From NCBI GenBank assembly GCA_029990175.1, contig JARKIP010000033.1:620001-684000 (forward strand): a DNA stretch of 64,000 nucleotides. The letters run 5' to 3'. Position 1 is the stretch's first letter. Every line of letters starts with the position of its first letter. A model generated the notes under the pieces. The model was not told the DNA's origin and did no database searches. It was given only the letters and a program-made list of their open reading frames with translations. This DNA is from Petunia secreta (Eukaryota; Streptophyta; Magnoliopsida; Solanales; Solanaceae). The translations under genes and the position numbers were made by a program. This document shows, in pieces, positions 38,501 to 48,559 of the stretch.

Positions 38501-39110
38501 GACAAGTCCTGTGATATTAACTTCGTGGCCTTAATTTTCGAATAAATTAATTCGATCACGGCCCCTCAGGCTGTCTGCGTTCATATTTGCAGCGGCCACT
38601 AAACTGGCTATGGCATCAGCCTCTGTGTTTTTTTCTCTTGGTACTTGGTCGACCTTCCACTTCTGAAAATTTTCAATTGGGTCTCTACCTTAGCTAGGTA
38701 CTCTTTCATACGAGCGTCTTTGGCTGCGAAAGCTCCATTTATCTGATTGACCACCAACTAGGAGTCGCTATGGAGACTGATCTCTCTAGCCCCCCATTAT
38801 GTAAGCTAATTCAAGTGCTTGAATTACTGCTTCATATTCTACTTTATTGTGTGTGATCGGCACGCAGCTGACAACTTTTCGAAAGGTATTCTCAGTCAGA
38901 GACTTGATCACAAAACCGAGCCCAGCTTTCTTAATGTTTGACACTCCATTTGTATGGATCACTCATTCTCTAAGGGTGGCACCTTTCATAATCTTGTACT
39001 CGACTTCGGCCTACGGCGTAATGTCGCCGCTAAAGTCAGCGACAAAGTCTGCAAGGACTTGTGATTTGATGGTCGTACATTGCTGATTCATGATATCGTA
39101 TACCCCTAAC
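38501..39110 (-). pseudogene. pol: B second (archaeal-type) RNase H and linker
   Basis: Minus strand: 'NKVEYEAVIQALELAYIMGG' at about 38800-38860 (the 'NNEAEYEAL..GL' motif), then 'REKNTEADAIASLVAAA' near 38600-38650 (the D/A-rich end of the domain), then the linker 'IIEYLDKGTLPEYRKES' near 38450-38490. Frameshifts are present. It marks B as Tat. Confidence 0.7.
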
Positions 39111-39500
39111 TCCACGGCCTATTTTGCTAGCCTCCGGCTAGAGTTTGAGTTTCTGCAAGATGGTCTATAGCGGGAAGGAAGAGGCAATGACGATCGTATG
39201 ACTCTAGAAGTACAGATGTAGCTTCCTAGCTGCAATCGCTATAGTAAGCACGAACTTTTCCAGATGCAGATAGCGTGTTTCTACATCCAAGAGAGATTTT
39301 CTGATGTAGTATATGGGAGATTGCACTCTTTTCTTTTCTTGTACAGGAGCTGCACTTACAGCTACTTCAAATTCTGCCAAATATAACAGCAATGGTTCCC
39401 TCTCGTGTGGCTTGGTTAGCAACGGGGGATTGAAGAGGTACCTCTTCAGATCTCGGAGCATTTCACTGTATTGCTTTGTACATTCAAAGTGTTTATCCTT
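39111..39500 (-). pseudogene. pol: B RNase H domain of RT
   Basis: Minus-strand open frame 39461-39204: 'DLKRYLFNPPLLTKP' (thumb/connection), 'LYLAEFEVAVSAAPV', 'SPIYYIRKSLLDVETRYLHLEK', 'AARKLHLYF'. It follows the Ty3/gypsy RNase H consensus closely. The frame breaks after YF. Confidence 0.8.
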
Positions 39501-40300
39501 CTTTAGGATATTAAAGAACTGGTGACATCTTTCAGAAGATCGGGAAATAAATCAACTAAGTGCGGCTATCCAAATAGTGAGCCCTTTCACTTCTACTTCA
39601 CTTTTTAGCCCCTCAGGTATGGCTTTGATTGCTTCGATCATGGCAGGATTGGCCTCTATTGCTCTGTTTAGGACAATGAACCCAAGAAACGTTCCTGATG
39701 ATATGCCGAAGGTGCATTTTTCAGGGTTGAGTTTCATACCATATCTGTCCAAGATGTCGAATGCTACTTCCAAGTGCTTGATGTGATCTTTGGAGAATTC
39801 CAATTTTACCAACATGTCGTCGATGTATACCTCCATGGTTTTGCCAATCTAGTCTTTGAACATCAAGTTTACCAATCTTTTGTAAGTTGCTCCTGCATTC
39901 TTCGAACCAAAAGGTATCACCCAGTAGAAGTAGGTGCCCCAATTCGTGATGAAAGAGGTGTTCTCTTAATCATCCAGGTTCATAAGGATTTTATTGCACC
40001 CTCAATATACGTCTAAGAAGCTAAGCGCTTCGTGACCTGTCGTCGAGTCAATGAGCTTATCAATGTTGGGCAGCGCAAAGGATTCTTTTGGACATGCCTT
40101 GTTCAGATCAGTGAAATCAATACACATCTTCCACTTGTCGTTCTTCTTTGGGATAACCACAACGTTTGACAACCAATTAGGGTACTGGACCTCACGAATA
40201 GACCCATTGTATAGCAGCTTCTCCACCTCTTCATGAACTGCTTAGCCCCTTTCTTGATTAATCGACCACTTCTTTGGCTTGACTGGCTTGAAGCTTGGGT
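39501..40300 (-). pseudogene. pol: B reverse transcriptase
   Basis: The only recognisable RT core in the window. Minus strand: 'FKPVKPKKW' near 40285, then 40226-40002 with 'NWLSNVVVIPKKNDKWKMCIDF', 'TDLNKACPKESFALP' and 'ALSFLDVY'. After stops comes 39836-39552 with EVYIDDMLVK (the catalytic Y-I-D-D box), 'YGMKLNPEKCTFGISSGTFL' and 'IEANPAMIEAI'. Stops between 39840 and 40000 inactivate it. RT would copy element RNA into DNA. Confidence 0.85.
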
Positions 40301-40419
40301 AGACGTTCATTGACTGCAATGGCGGTGTTCTTCGGGACATCATCATTTTCGCTTGACATGGTCTTGCTTTTCCTTCGCAGAAACCTACAACTGCCTAGGC
40401 CTCATGGTGGGCACCAAAC
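40301..40419 (-). pseudogene. gag: B primer site and gag start fused to RT
   Basis: Minus strand from the LTR: TTTGGTGCCCACCATGAGGC (a mutated tRNA-Lys primer site), a leader, then ATG near 40360 (MSSENDDVPKNTA, the family gag start). After about 20 codons it passes directly into the RT approach ('FKPVKPKKW'). The rest of gag and the protease are deleted. Confidence 0.75.
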
Positions 40420-40904
40420 TGTTTATGCATAAAATTTTCCTCCTAGGTTAAACAATTAAATTTGTAAAAGAGTCGCAAGCAATAATACAGTAAAATACGA
40501 GGAAAAGTAAATAAAGCTAAGGAATAAATAATTGAGTAGAAAAATAAGTAGTTGTATTCCTTAAGAATAGCCAGATTCTGTGTGAATCACTTGCTTGTAA
40601 AATACAATATAAAGAGGGGTATTTATAGCTATGATTTACACAGTCCTAATTATAGTAAAATACAAAGATTAATAAGGTCATGAGCCTATTTACTCAAGGC
40701 GGTGGTATATACTAACCGTAACTAGGAGATTGTAAACTCTATGCTTGCGGAATGTATGCCTTACGTCCTGGGCAGTGCCTGTTGAGAGGTCATGGCTGGG
40801 AATAGGCATGTATCTGTTGCCCGAGTGACTTGTAGATTATGTCTAGTTTTTGCCACCTGGACTCATATCCTTGCAATCGTAGGTGGCATATTTTTACCCA
40901 CACA
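40420..40904 (-). repeat. 5' LTR of B
   Basis: Plus strand TGTTTATGCATAAAATTTTC to ...TTTTTACCCACACA, 485 bp. It pairs with the split LTR 6949-7297 / 17230-17361. Confidence 0.85.
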
Positions 40905-41750
40905 GTTTGTCCTTGGAGTTGGACGTCCTGAGCCATTATCCTCATTCCGCAATCTCGAGCATCAAAGCTTTTGCAGACGGTGGTGCTATGGTCGTTACTC
41001 TGATGAAAATCACAATTGGTTGTGTTTTTCCCGGCAACACTCTTTATGGTGGGTGGCCATGGCACTCTAGTGCCTAGTTTTCCAATGTGACTGGTAACTT
41101 GTTTTACTATACTTACTCACAGCCCGAAATCTTTGAAGCTGTACTGTTGAGAACTTTTCTCGTGGGATCCTGCTCCTATAGGGTTGTTTTTCTTTTTTGG
41201 TGTTTTCCGGGGATCTGCTTGATATTGCGTTCTCCCTTTTGTTCTTCTTCCGCCAACTTCAAATTCCATAATAGGGTTGCCTGCTCTCTTTATCCGCGCG
41301 TCATCGCTAGACTCCAGGGGTGATTCGAGTTCGAGACAAAGCTTTTCGCTGTATCGCTGGTGTAGGGCATCCCATGTAGTCACCGGGTGTTGAGTAACAC
41401 TTTATTACGGCTCTCATGTAGCTAGAGAACCCCTGGAGTTGAAGCGTTTATCGAAGGCAACCACAGTGATGTTGTCGGGCATTGGGGTAGCTCCATGTGC
41501 TCTCTCTGGAACCTCTCCAGGTAGTTTTTCAATAGCTCACCATTATGATGACGGATCTCGAATATATCTTCCATCCACTTTTCTTGTTTTCGAGCACCTG
41601 GGTGTGCCTTTTCCCAGAGGTCTTGCGTATGGGTGAACGATTCGATCGATCCCAACAGTAGCTGAGTGTACCATGTGAGGGCCCCTTTCGTGAGGGTTGA
41701 GCCGAACTTTTTCACTAGAGCAGATTGAGTTTCTTCTTCTGAGATCTCGT
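40905..41750 (-). pseudogene. gag: A0 gag, middle and C-terminal part
   Basis: Minus strand: 41715-41422 'MKKFGSTLTKGALTWYTQLL', then 'RKQEKWMEDIFEIRHHNGELL'; 41383-41117 'TTWDALHQRYSEKLCLELE' and a basic tail; 41060-40960 the knuckle 'NCDFHQSNDHSTTVCK' (C-x2-H-x4-H-x4-C). It ends at B's LTR. A3 interrupts it at 41750. Frameshifts are present. Confidence 0.8.
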
Positions 41751-42210
41751 TGTGTGGGCAAAAATATGCTACCTATGATTACGGGGTTACGAGTCCAGCT
41801 AGCGAAACTAGACTTAGTTTATAAGTCATTTGGCACAGAGGATACACGCCAGCTCCTCAAGTCATAGCCGCTCAGCCGGTACGGGCATAGGATGCAAGGT
41901 ATAAATCCCACCGCCTTAGGGTTTATAGTCTCACTGCCTTGAGCATATACGCCCACTACCTTATTAGTCTTTTTATTTTACAATAATTACGATTGGGTAA
42001 ATCACAGTTAAAAATATCCCTCCTACCATTATATTGTACAATCAAGTGATTCATATTGAATCCGGCTTTTCTCAAGGAATAATACTCTTTACTTTCTCAC
42101 TTATTACTTTTTCTCTTTATTTCGTATATTTTCCTTCGTATACCTTATTGCTTGTGGCCCTTTTACAAATTTAATTGTATAACTTAGACAACCAAATTTA
42201 GGAATAAACA
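41751..42210 (+). repeat. 5' LTR of A3
   Basis: TGTGTGGGCAAAAATATGC to ...TTTAGGAATAAACA, then the primer site TGGCACCCACCGTAGGGCC at 42214. The middle of the LTR is slightly shorter than in the others. Confidence 0.85.
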
Positions 42211-42271
42211 ATTTGGCACCCACCGTAGGGCCCAGACAATTGTAAGTTTCTACCAAGGAAAAAGCACAACT

Positions 42272-43162
42272 ATGTCTGACCACATTGTTCCAAAGAACAC
42301 TGCTGACACAATAGACGATGGAGCAAAGGACCCCTACAATCCTAATAAACAGTTGAAGGACCCTACCGGAGATCCGATCTCTGTAGTCAGTGATGGCGAG
42401 GAAGATCAGCCACAGGAAACAACTCCAGTCTTAAAGAGTTCCTTGTTGATCTCTTCAAGACCTAGGCAGAACGGGTAGAGCAAAACTCAGCCAACATGGT
42501 CGAAAGCATGGCCTAGAAGTTGCGAGCAATCTTTGCTGGATCGTCTCAGAGGCCAGCGCCCCCTCGAGGACCAACGCCTGTGAACAAATCACCATCCTCT
42601 ATTCCCAATAGAAGATTCAACATGGAGACGGATCCAGGAAGCTCTACAACAGCTAGCAATCAAGGTTTCAAAGGAACACATGTGAATCAGGACATCCTGA
42701 AGGAGATGAAGGACACCCACGATCGGATCGGTAACGTGCCGGGCACTCCACCTCAAGTTAGCACCATAGATAAGCAGAAGTTCTATAAGTATGCATATAA
42801 GGCAAGTGCTGCATCGGTCCGCGTATCTAAGTACTTCTACCTACTGGATAGCTATAAATACAACGGAACTACCAATCCGAACGAACACATTACTGCTTAT
42901 TATACATCTGTCAATAGTAATGAGATTACTGAAGAAGAAAAACATTCTGCTCTAGTGTAAAGATTCGGCTCGACCTTGACGAAAGGCGCCTCGCATGGTA
43001 CACTCAGCTACCAATAGGGTCAATCGAGTCATTCACCCAGATGCAGGATTTTCTTAAGAAGGCGCATTCCGTAGCCCCCAAGCGAGAGAAGTGCATGAAA
43101 GATATCTTTATGATCCGGCAATGCGACGACGAACTGTTGAAAGACTACCTAGAGAGATTTTA
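42272..43162 (+). pseudogene. gag: A3 gag, plus arm of the palindrome
   Basis: ATG at 42272 (MSDHIVPKNTADTIDDG) runs to 42476. After a frame change, 42520-42957 reads 'QKFYKYAYKASAASVRVSKYFYL' and 'NEHITAYYTSVNSNEITEEEKHSALV', then TAA. The core continues one frame over to 43162 ('LLKDYLERF'). The stop in 'GTGTAAAGATTCGG' is shared with the inverted arm and not with A0, A1, A2, E or G. Confidence 0.8.
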
Positions 43163-44040
43163 AAGATATATTCCATGCACTTCTCTCGCTTGAGGGCTAC
43201 GAAATGCGAATTTTTAAGCAAATCCTGCATCTGGGTGAATGACTCGATTGACCCCATTGGTAGCTGAGTGTACCATGTGAGGTGCCTTTCGTCAAGGTCG
43301 AGCCGAATCTTTACACTAGAGCAGAATGTTTTTCTTCTTCAGTAATCTCATTACTATTGATGGCTGTATAATAAGAAGCAATGTGATCGTTCGGATCGGT
43401 AGTTCCATCGTACTTATAGCTATCAGTAGGCAGAAGTACTTAGATACGCGGACCAATGCAGCACTCACCTTATCTGCATGCTTATAGAACTTCTGCTCAT
43501 CTATGGTGCAAACCTGAGGTGGAGCACCCGGCACATTTTCAATCTGATCTAGGATGGCCTTCATCTCCTTCAGGATGTCCAAAATGACAAGTGTTCCTTT
43601 GAGATCTTAATTGTTAGCTGTTGTGGAGCTCCCAGGGAAGACCTCCCTATTGAGCCTTGGATTTGGAATGGATGCTGGTGATTCGTTCATGGGCGCTGGT
43701 CCTCGCGTGGATGATGGCCTCTGAGACAATTCAGCGAATATTTCTCCTAATTTCTGGGCCATGCTTTCGACCATGTTAGCTGAGTTTTGCTCTGCCTGGG
43801 TCTTAAAGAGATCAAAAGGAAATCTTTGAGCCTGGAGTTGTCTCTGCGTGCCTGATCATCTTTACCATCACTGCCTATAGAGATCGGATCTCTAGTAGGG
43901 TCTTTCAACTGTTTGTTAGAATCGCTGGGATCCTTTACGTAATCATCTACAGCATCAGCAGTGTTCTTTGGAACATTGTCCTTTCCGTCTGACATGACTG
44001 CACCTTTTCTTTCGTAGAACCCTACAATTGCATGGGCCCC
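43163..44040 (-). pseudogene. gag: A3 gag, inverted (minus) arm
   Basis: Reading leftward from 44040: MSDGKDNVPKNTADAVDDY near 44000, gag N-terminal frame 44079-43747, then 43582-43316 'MDILKEMKAILDQIENVPGAP' and 'QKFYKHADKVSAALVRVSKYF'. It ends at 43163 opposite the plus arm. It differs from the plus arm at roughly one base in ten. Confidence 0.8.
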
Positions 44041-44056
44041 ACGTCGGGCGCCAAAC

Positions 44057-44537
44057 TGTTTATGCCTAAATTTTGTCATCTAGGTTAAACAATTAAATAT
44101 GTTAGAGGGTCGCAAGAAATACAGTAAATATGAAGGAAAATAAAGGAAATAAAAAGAGAAAATAATAAATAAGAAAGTAAAGAGTATTATTCCTTGATCA
44201 TAGCCGTATTATGTGTGAATCGCTAGATGCACAATACAATGTAATGAGGGGTATTTATAGCTAAGATTTACCCAGTCCTAATTATAGTAAAATACAAAGA
44301 TTAATAAACCGATGGGCATCTATACTCAAGGCGGTGGTATATACAAAATCCTAACTAGGAGGCTGTAAACCTTAAGGCGGCGGGATGTATACCTTGCATC
44401 CTATTCTCGTGCTGGCTAAGCGATCATGGCCGGAGGAGATGGAATGTATCCTCTGTGCACGGTGACTTGTAAGCTAAGTCTAGTCTTGCCAGCTGGACTC
44501 GTATCACCGTAATCATAGTGGCGTATTTTTTCCTGCA
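44057..44537 (-). repeat. Inverted LTR in A3
   Basis: Plus strand TGTTTATGCCTAAATTTTG to ...GGCGTATTTTTTCCTGCA. The outer end is changed from the usual ACCCACACA. It forms the far end of the palindrome that starts at 41751. The reversed primer site GGGCGCCAAAC lies at 44046-44056. Confidence 0.8.
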
Positions 44538-45599
44538 ATGCCCAGTGCCCTCCTTTATTAATAAAACTACTATTCTACTTAGTCAGGTTTACAATCAGAT
44601 CCATCTACAATCAAAACATTCACAGTGCTGGCACAACTTAAGTTGAAGTAATACACTCACTTTTCGCTACAAAAGTAAAGTACACTACTCGCTTAAAGCT
44701 AGATCACTTCTAGTTCAATCACCTGACATTATTTATAAGTTGAAGTCTTTAATTCAACATATTTCACCAACATATCAGAAGGGATGCCCGCCCGAATCGT
44801 TCCAGTACAGTCTTAAGCACTCGAGTGGAAAAGCACAAACGTTCTAGCTTGAAAGTAAAAAGTCCCTGTTACATACAACGGGCTAAAGATGTCCCCTTGC
44901 CGGTGTGGTCCTTGCCCCAAAAGTTGTCTATCGTAGATGCAATATGAAGTCATCACTTACTGATGCAAAAGAAATGCCCAACAGTGCGCACACCCGTCAT
45001 TAAAAGACAAACACCCAGAAAAGCACCCAAAACATGCTGCTTGACTACACTATAAGTAATTACACAAGTATCCATAAAATATTGATGAACATTCGTTTTC
45101 ATTCATATCAGTAGCTTGTTGGCTTACAATATACAATTAAGTTCTTTCAAATACAATATTATACATTACAGGTGTTCTTAAGAAACTAAAAGGCTTCAAA
45201 AAGGCTAAACTTCAATTTCCTCTGAATTTGATGCGGCCAAGATCCTTCAACTAGATTGTAGCTACTATTTCAGCAGATAACCCGAAATTTTTCCTAGCAT
45301 CAAAAAATATGTCTGTCCGAGCATTCTTCGGTACACAATCACTGATATAACCAATGCCTGAGCATCTCATCCAAAACAAAGAACCTCGGAAGGGTCTGAG
45401 CATAGGCGAGTCTTTCTTTCGTCATAAACAAAAAGCTTGAAGATCAGCTTCAACCTTTACTGGTCAAATGGGAGTGCATAACTCCGCCGATATACAAGCA
45501 CAATTAGGAGCTCATTGAAGACGAGAGGCTTGAGCTGGGAAACTATGCCAAAAAGGAAATCCTCCCCAAGGAAGTACACACCCAGAAGTCGAAGAAGCA

Positions 45600-46109
45600 T
45601 TACAATAGCAAACCAACAGAATCAGCTGAACAAGGTGACATCCTCGAGTCACAAGCATATTTAGAGATTTGTGAATCCTTAATCAGTCGATAGCAAGAAG
45701 CTGGATCCCCTTGCCAGCCAAGGAATGAAGCTAGGCATTGGAGCATCAACCCAACGTCGTCTAAGGAGCTGTATGAACGCTGAAAGCATCCTGAAAGAGA
45801 AGCCTCACGATAGCTGAAAGGGCTAAGCGCCCTGACCCCGCATGATAAAAGGAATACTACAGCAGCCGCTCCATTAGAAATCAATCGCACCATAATCAGT
45901 GGACATGCCATAAAAAAGAAATTTCGAAGAGCGTCATTAGAATCTCGATAAAACTTTATGACTCTGAGGCCTCCGTTTATCCTATCATGGATGGAGAAAC
46001 TGAGGAAGAAAATTGAAAGGGTTTCTTTATTTATTGTTTTCTCACAAACCATCCGTTCTAAATGAAGGAGTTGTTCTGGGAATATCAAACTAGTATCAAA
46101 GGCGAACAT
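45600..46109 (-). CDS. A3 antisense open reading frame (A-type), 169 aa, best-preserved copy
   Basis: An uninterrupted minus-strand frame from ATG 46109 (MFAFDTSLIFPEQLLHLERM) through 'HDRINGGLRVIKFYRDSND', 'MACPLIMVRLISN' and a Cys/Ser-rich C-terminal half. A1, A2 and B carry the same frame with stops, in the same place, antisense to the element between pol and the 3' LTR. A CTACAAATAG box lies about 95 bp upstream. An alternative is that the first part contains an intron (a CTTCCTCAG acceptor-like site lies near 45995). No known domain. Coding status is an inference from the shared frame and spacing. Confidence 0.45.
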   Translation of the reverse strand: MFAFDTSLIFPEQLLHLERMVCEKTINKETLSIFFLSFSIHDRINGGLRVIKFYRDSNDALRNFFFMACPLIMVRLISNGAAAVVFLLSCGVRALSPFSYREASLSGCFQRSYSSLDDVGLMLQCLASFLGWQGDPASCYRLIKDSQISKYACDSRMSPCSADSVGLLL

Positions 46110-46199
46110 TTTTTAACAAAAGAAGTTATTCCTTCATAAGGAAGATTTAAGAGAGATGGCATGTAATCTGAAGAAAGTTCATGGTTTTCATTTATCATG

Positions 46200-46214
46200 A
46201 AGCCCCTATTTGTA
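46200..46214 (-). promoter_or_regulatory. TATA-like box (mutated) for the A3 antisense frame
   Basis: Minus strand CGCCTACAAATAGGG, in the position of GCCTATAAATAGGGG in A1. Confidence 0.4.
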
Positions 46215-46499
46215 GGCGGAATGGGATAAGAATGGAGCACAAAACAGTCAATGTAATTACTGCCTGGAGATATGAAACAATTCGGCATAGAAAAAGGCAT
46301 TTATGGGAAAGGTGCATGGAATCGGCATTAGCCAATCATATGAAGACACATAGGTTTCCTAAAGAAATCAAACATTAGTCTCGGTCAAAGAGACTACGAG
46401 TTTCAAGTAGTCGATGAGATATCTTTTCACATCCTTTTTTGCATACCTCTTTTACTTTCTTACTGCTTACGACAATACTCAGCAAGTTGAGAGATTGAC

Positions 46500-46983
46500 T
46501 GTTTAGGCAAAAATATGCTACATATGCTTACGGGGATACGAGTCCAACTGGCGAGGCTAGACATAGCTTACAATTCACCTGACACAGAGGATACACGCCT
46601 GCTCCTCAAGTCACAGTCGCTCAGCCCGTAGGGGTATAGGATGCAAGGTATACATCCCACCACCTTAGGGCTTACAGTCTCCTAGTTAGGGTTTTGTATA
46701 TACCACCGACTTAAGCATACAAGCCCACGACCTTATTAGTCTTTGTATTTTTCCATAATTAGGACTGGGTAAATCATAGCTATAAATACCCCTCCTACCA
46801 TTGTATTGTACAATCAAGCGATTCATACTGAATCCGGCTATTCTCAAGGAATAATACTCTTTACGTTCTTGCTCATTACTTTTTCTCTCTATTTTAAATA
46901 GTTTCCTTCATATTAATCATATTGTTTGTGACCCTCTTAAAAATTAATTATTTAAACTAGATGACCAAATTTAGGCATAAACA
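46500..46983 (+). repeat. 3' LTR of A3
   Basis: Starts TGTTTAGGCAAAAATATGC after a purine-rich tract (CAAGTTGAGAGATTGAC) and ends TTTAGGCATAAACA. About 484 bp. Confidence 0.85.
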
Positions 46984-47695
46984 GTTGTTACTCTTAACGG
47001 TCGTGTAGTAAGCATTGATGTGCTTGTACGGATTGGTGGTTCTGTCATATTTAAGTTTATCTGGCTGGCGAAAGAGCTTAGGTACACAGACTTGTGTAGT
47101 GCTTGCTTTGTATGCATGTTTACAGAAATTTGTTCATCTACTACATAACTTGGGGTGGAGCACCCGGCACGTTACAGATCCAATCGTGGACGACTTTTAG
47201 CTTCTTTAGGATGTCTTGGATGACAGGTGTTCCTTCGATGCCTTGATTGCTGGACGCTGTGAAGCTTCTGGGGGCGGTCTCTATATCAAATACTTCGTTT
47301 GTGAATGGAAGTTAGTGAGTCATTTACGGGCGTAGGTCCTCGTAGGAATGCTTGCCTCTGGATTGAACCAGCGCAGATCGCCCCTAGCTTCTGGGCCATC
47401 TTTCGACCAGGTTGGCCGAGTTTTGTTCCGCTCGCTATGCCTGAGCTTTAAGGAAACCGGTGAGGTAGTCTTTGAGCATGAAATTGCTTTCGTGTGGTTG
47501 ATCATTCTTACTGGTCATAGAGATTTGATCCTGATGAGTGCCATTCTGTTGTCCATTGGGATCGTTGGGATCCTTCGTGGAGTCGTTAACTGCATTGGTA
47601 GTATTTTTTCGAGACATAATCATTGCTGCTCGACATGGTCTTACTTTTCCAACGTAAAAACCTAAAATTTCCCGGGCCCACGGTGGACGCTAAAC
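46984..47695 (-). pseudogene. gag: A0 gag N-terminal part and primer site
   Basis: Minus strand from 47690: primer site region (reversed CCCACGGTGGACGC), leader, then the gag start near 47620 (MIMSRKNTTNAVNDSTKDPND), frame 47623-47435, and pieces up to the 'FCKHAYKAST' region near 47110, ending where A3 inserted. Degenerate. Confidence 0.75.
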
Positions 47696-48160
47696 TGTTT
47701 ATGCCTGAAATTTGCCTTAAAGGTTAAACAGATAGAATTTATAATAAGGTCATAAGCAATACAATAAAGATAAAGGAAAAGTAATAAAGCAGAATAAATA
47801 GTAGTTGTATTCCTTGAGAATAGTCGGATTCTAGGAGAATCGCTTGATGTACAATACAATGTAAGGAGGGGTATTTATAGCTACATATTTACCCAGTCGT
47901 AATTATGGTAAAATACAAAGACTTATAGGCGGTGGGCTAGTTTACTCAAGGCGATGATACAAGTTAACCCTAATTAGGAGACTATAAATGCTAAGATGGA
48001 AGGATGTATACCTTACATCCACGGCCCATGCCTGCTGAGCGGCCGTAACTTATGGAGCAGGCGTATATCCTCTGCGCTCGGCGACTTGTAGGCTAAATCT
48101 AATCTTTGCCAGCTGGACTCGTATCCCCGTGATCATAGGTGGTTTATTTTTACCCACACA
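47696..48160 (-). repeat. 5' LTR of A0
   Basis: Plus strand TGTTTATGCCTGAAATTTGC to ...TTTTTACCCACACA, 465 bp. A0's other LTR lies beyond the left edge of the window. Confidence 0.85.
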
Positions 48161-48559
48161 AAAAGTACACCACCTATGATTACGTAGATACGAGTCTAGC
48201 GGGCGAAGACTACACTTAGCCTGCCGGGTGCAAAGGATACACGCCTGCTCCACAAGCCATGGCTGCTTATCAGGCACGGGTCATGGGACGCAAGTTATAC
48301 ATCCCGCTACTTTAGTATTTACAGTCTCCTAGTTAGGGTTAATTTGTATCACCATCTTGAGTAAACAGGCCCAAGGCCTTTAAGCTTTTGTATTTTACTA
48401 TAATTAGGACAGGGGTAAATCTCAACTATAAGTACCCCAATTTCCATTATATTATACATCATGCGATTCTACCAGAATTTGAATTTGCTCAAGAAACATA
48501 ACTACTATTTCTCTACTTAGTTCTCTACTTATTACTTTTTCTTTGTATTTACTATATTT
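48161..48559 (+). repeat. 5' LTR of D, both ends lost
   Basis: Starts AAAAGTACACCACCTATG, lacking only the first ~10 bp (TGTGTGGGTA) that would lie on the far side of A0. It matches the D 3' LTR at 54121 ('CATGGGACGCAAG', 'CTCCTAGTTAGGGTTAATTTG'). It breaks off after CTTTGTATTTACTATATTT where E's gag begins. A0 therefore appears to have inserted into this LTR. Confidence 0.75.

Larger units (their letters stand above)
44538..46499 (+). other. A3 3' region
   Basis: Matches A1 4255-6022 and A2 14850-16744, beginning in the block 'AGTGCCCTCC...AATAAAACTACTATTC'. No plus-strand gene. It holds the antisense frame below. Confidence 0.65.
41751..46983 (+). mobile_element. Element A3: Tat element with an inverted LTR-gag copy inside
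   Basis: Plus LTR (41751-42210), plus gag (to 43162), then minus gag (43163-44056), minus LTR (44057-44537), then the plus 3' region (44538-46499) and plus 3' LTR (46500-46983). It is inserted in A0 gag: 'GATCTCGT' on the left and 'TTACTCTTAACGG' on the right are adjacent in relatives. CTCGT and GTTGT flank it and may be a mutated duplication. No RT, RNase H or integrase. Confidence 0.75.
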
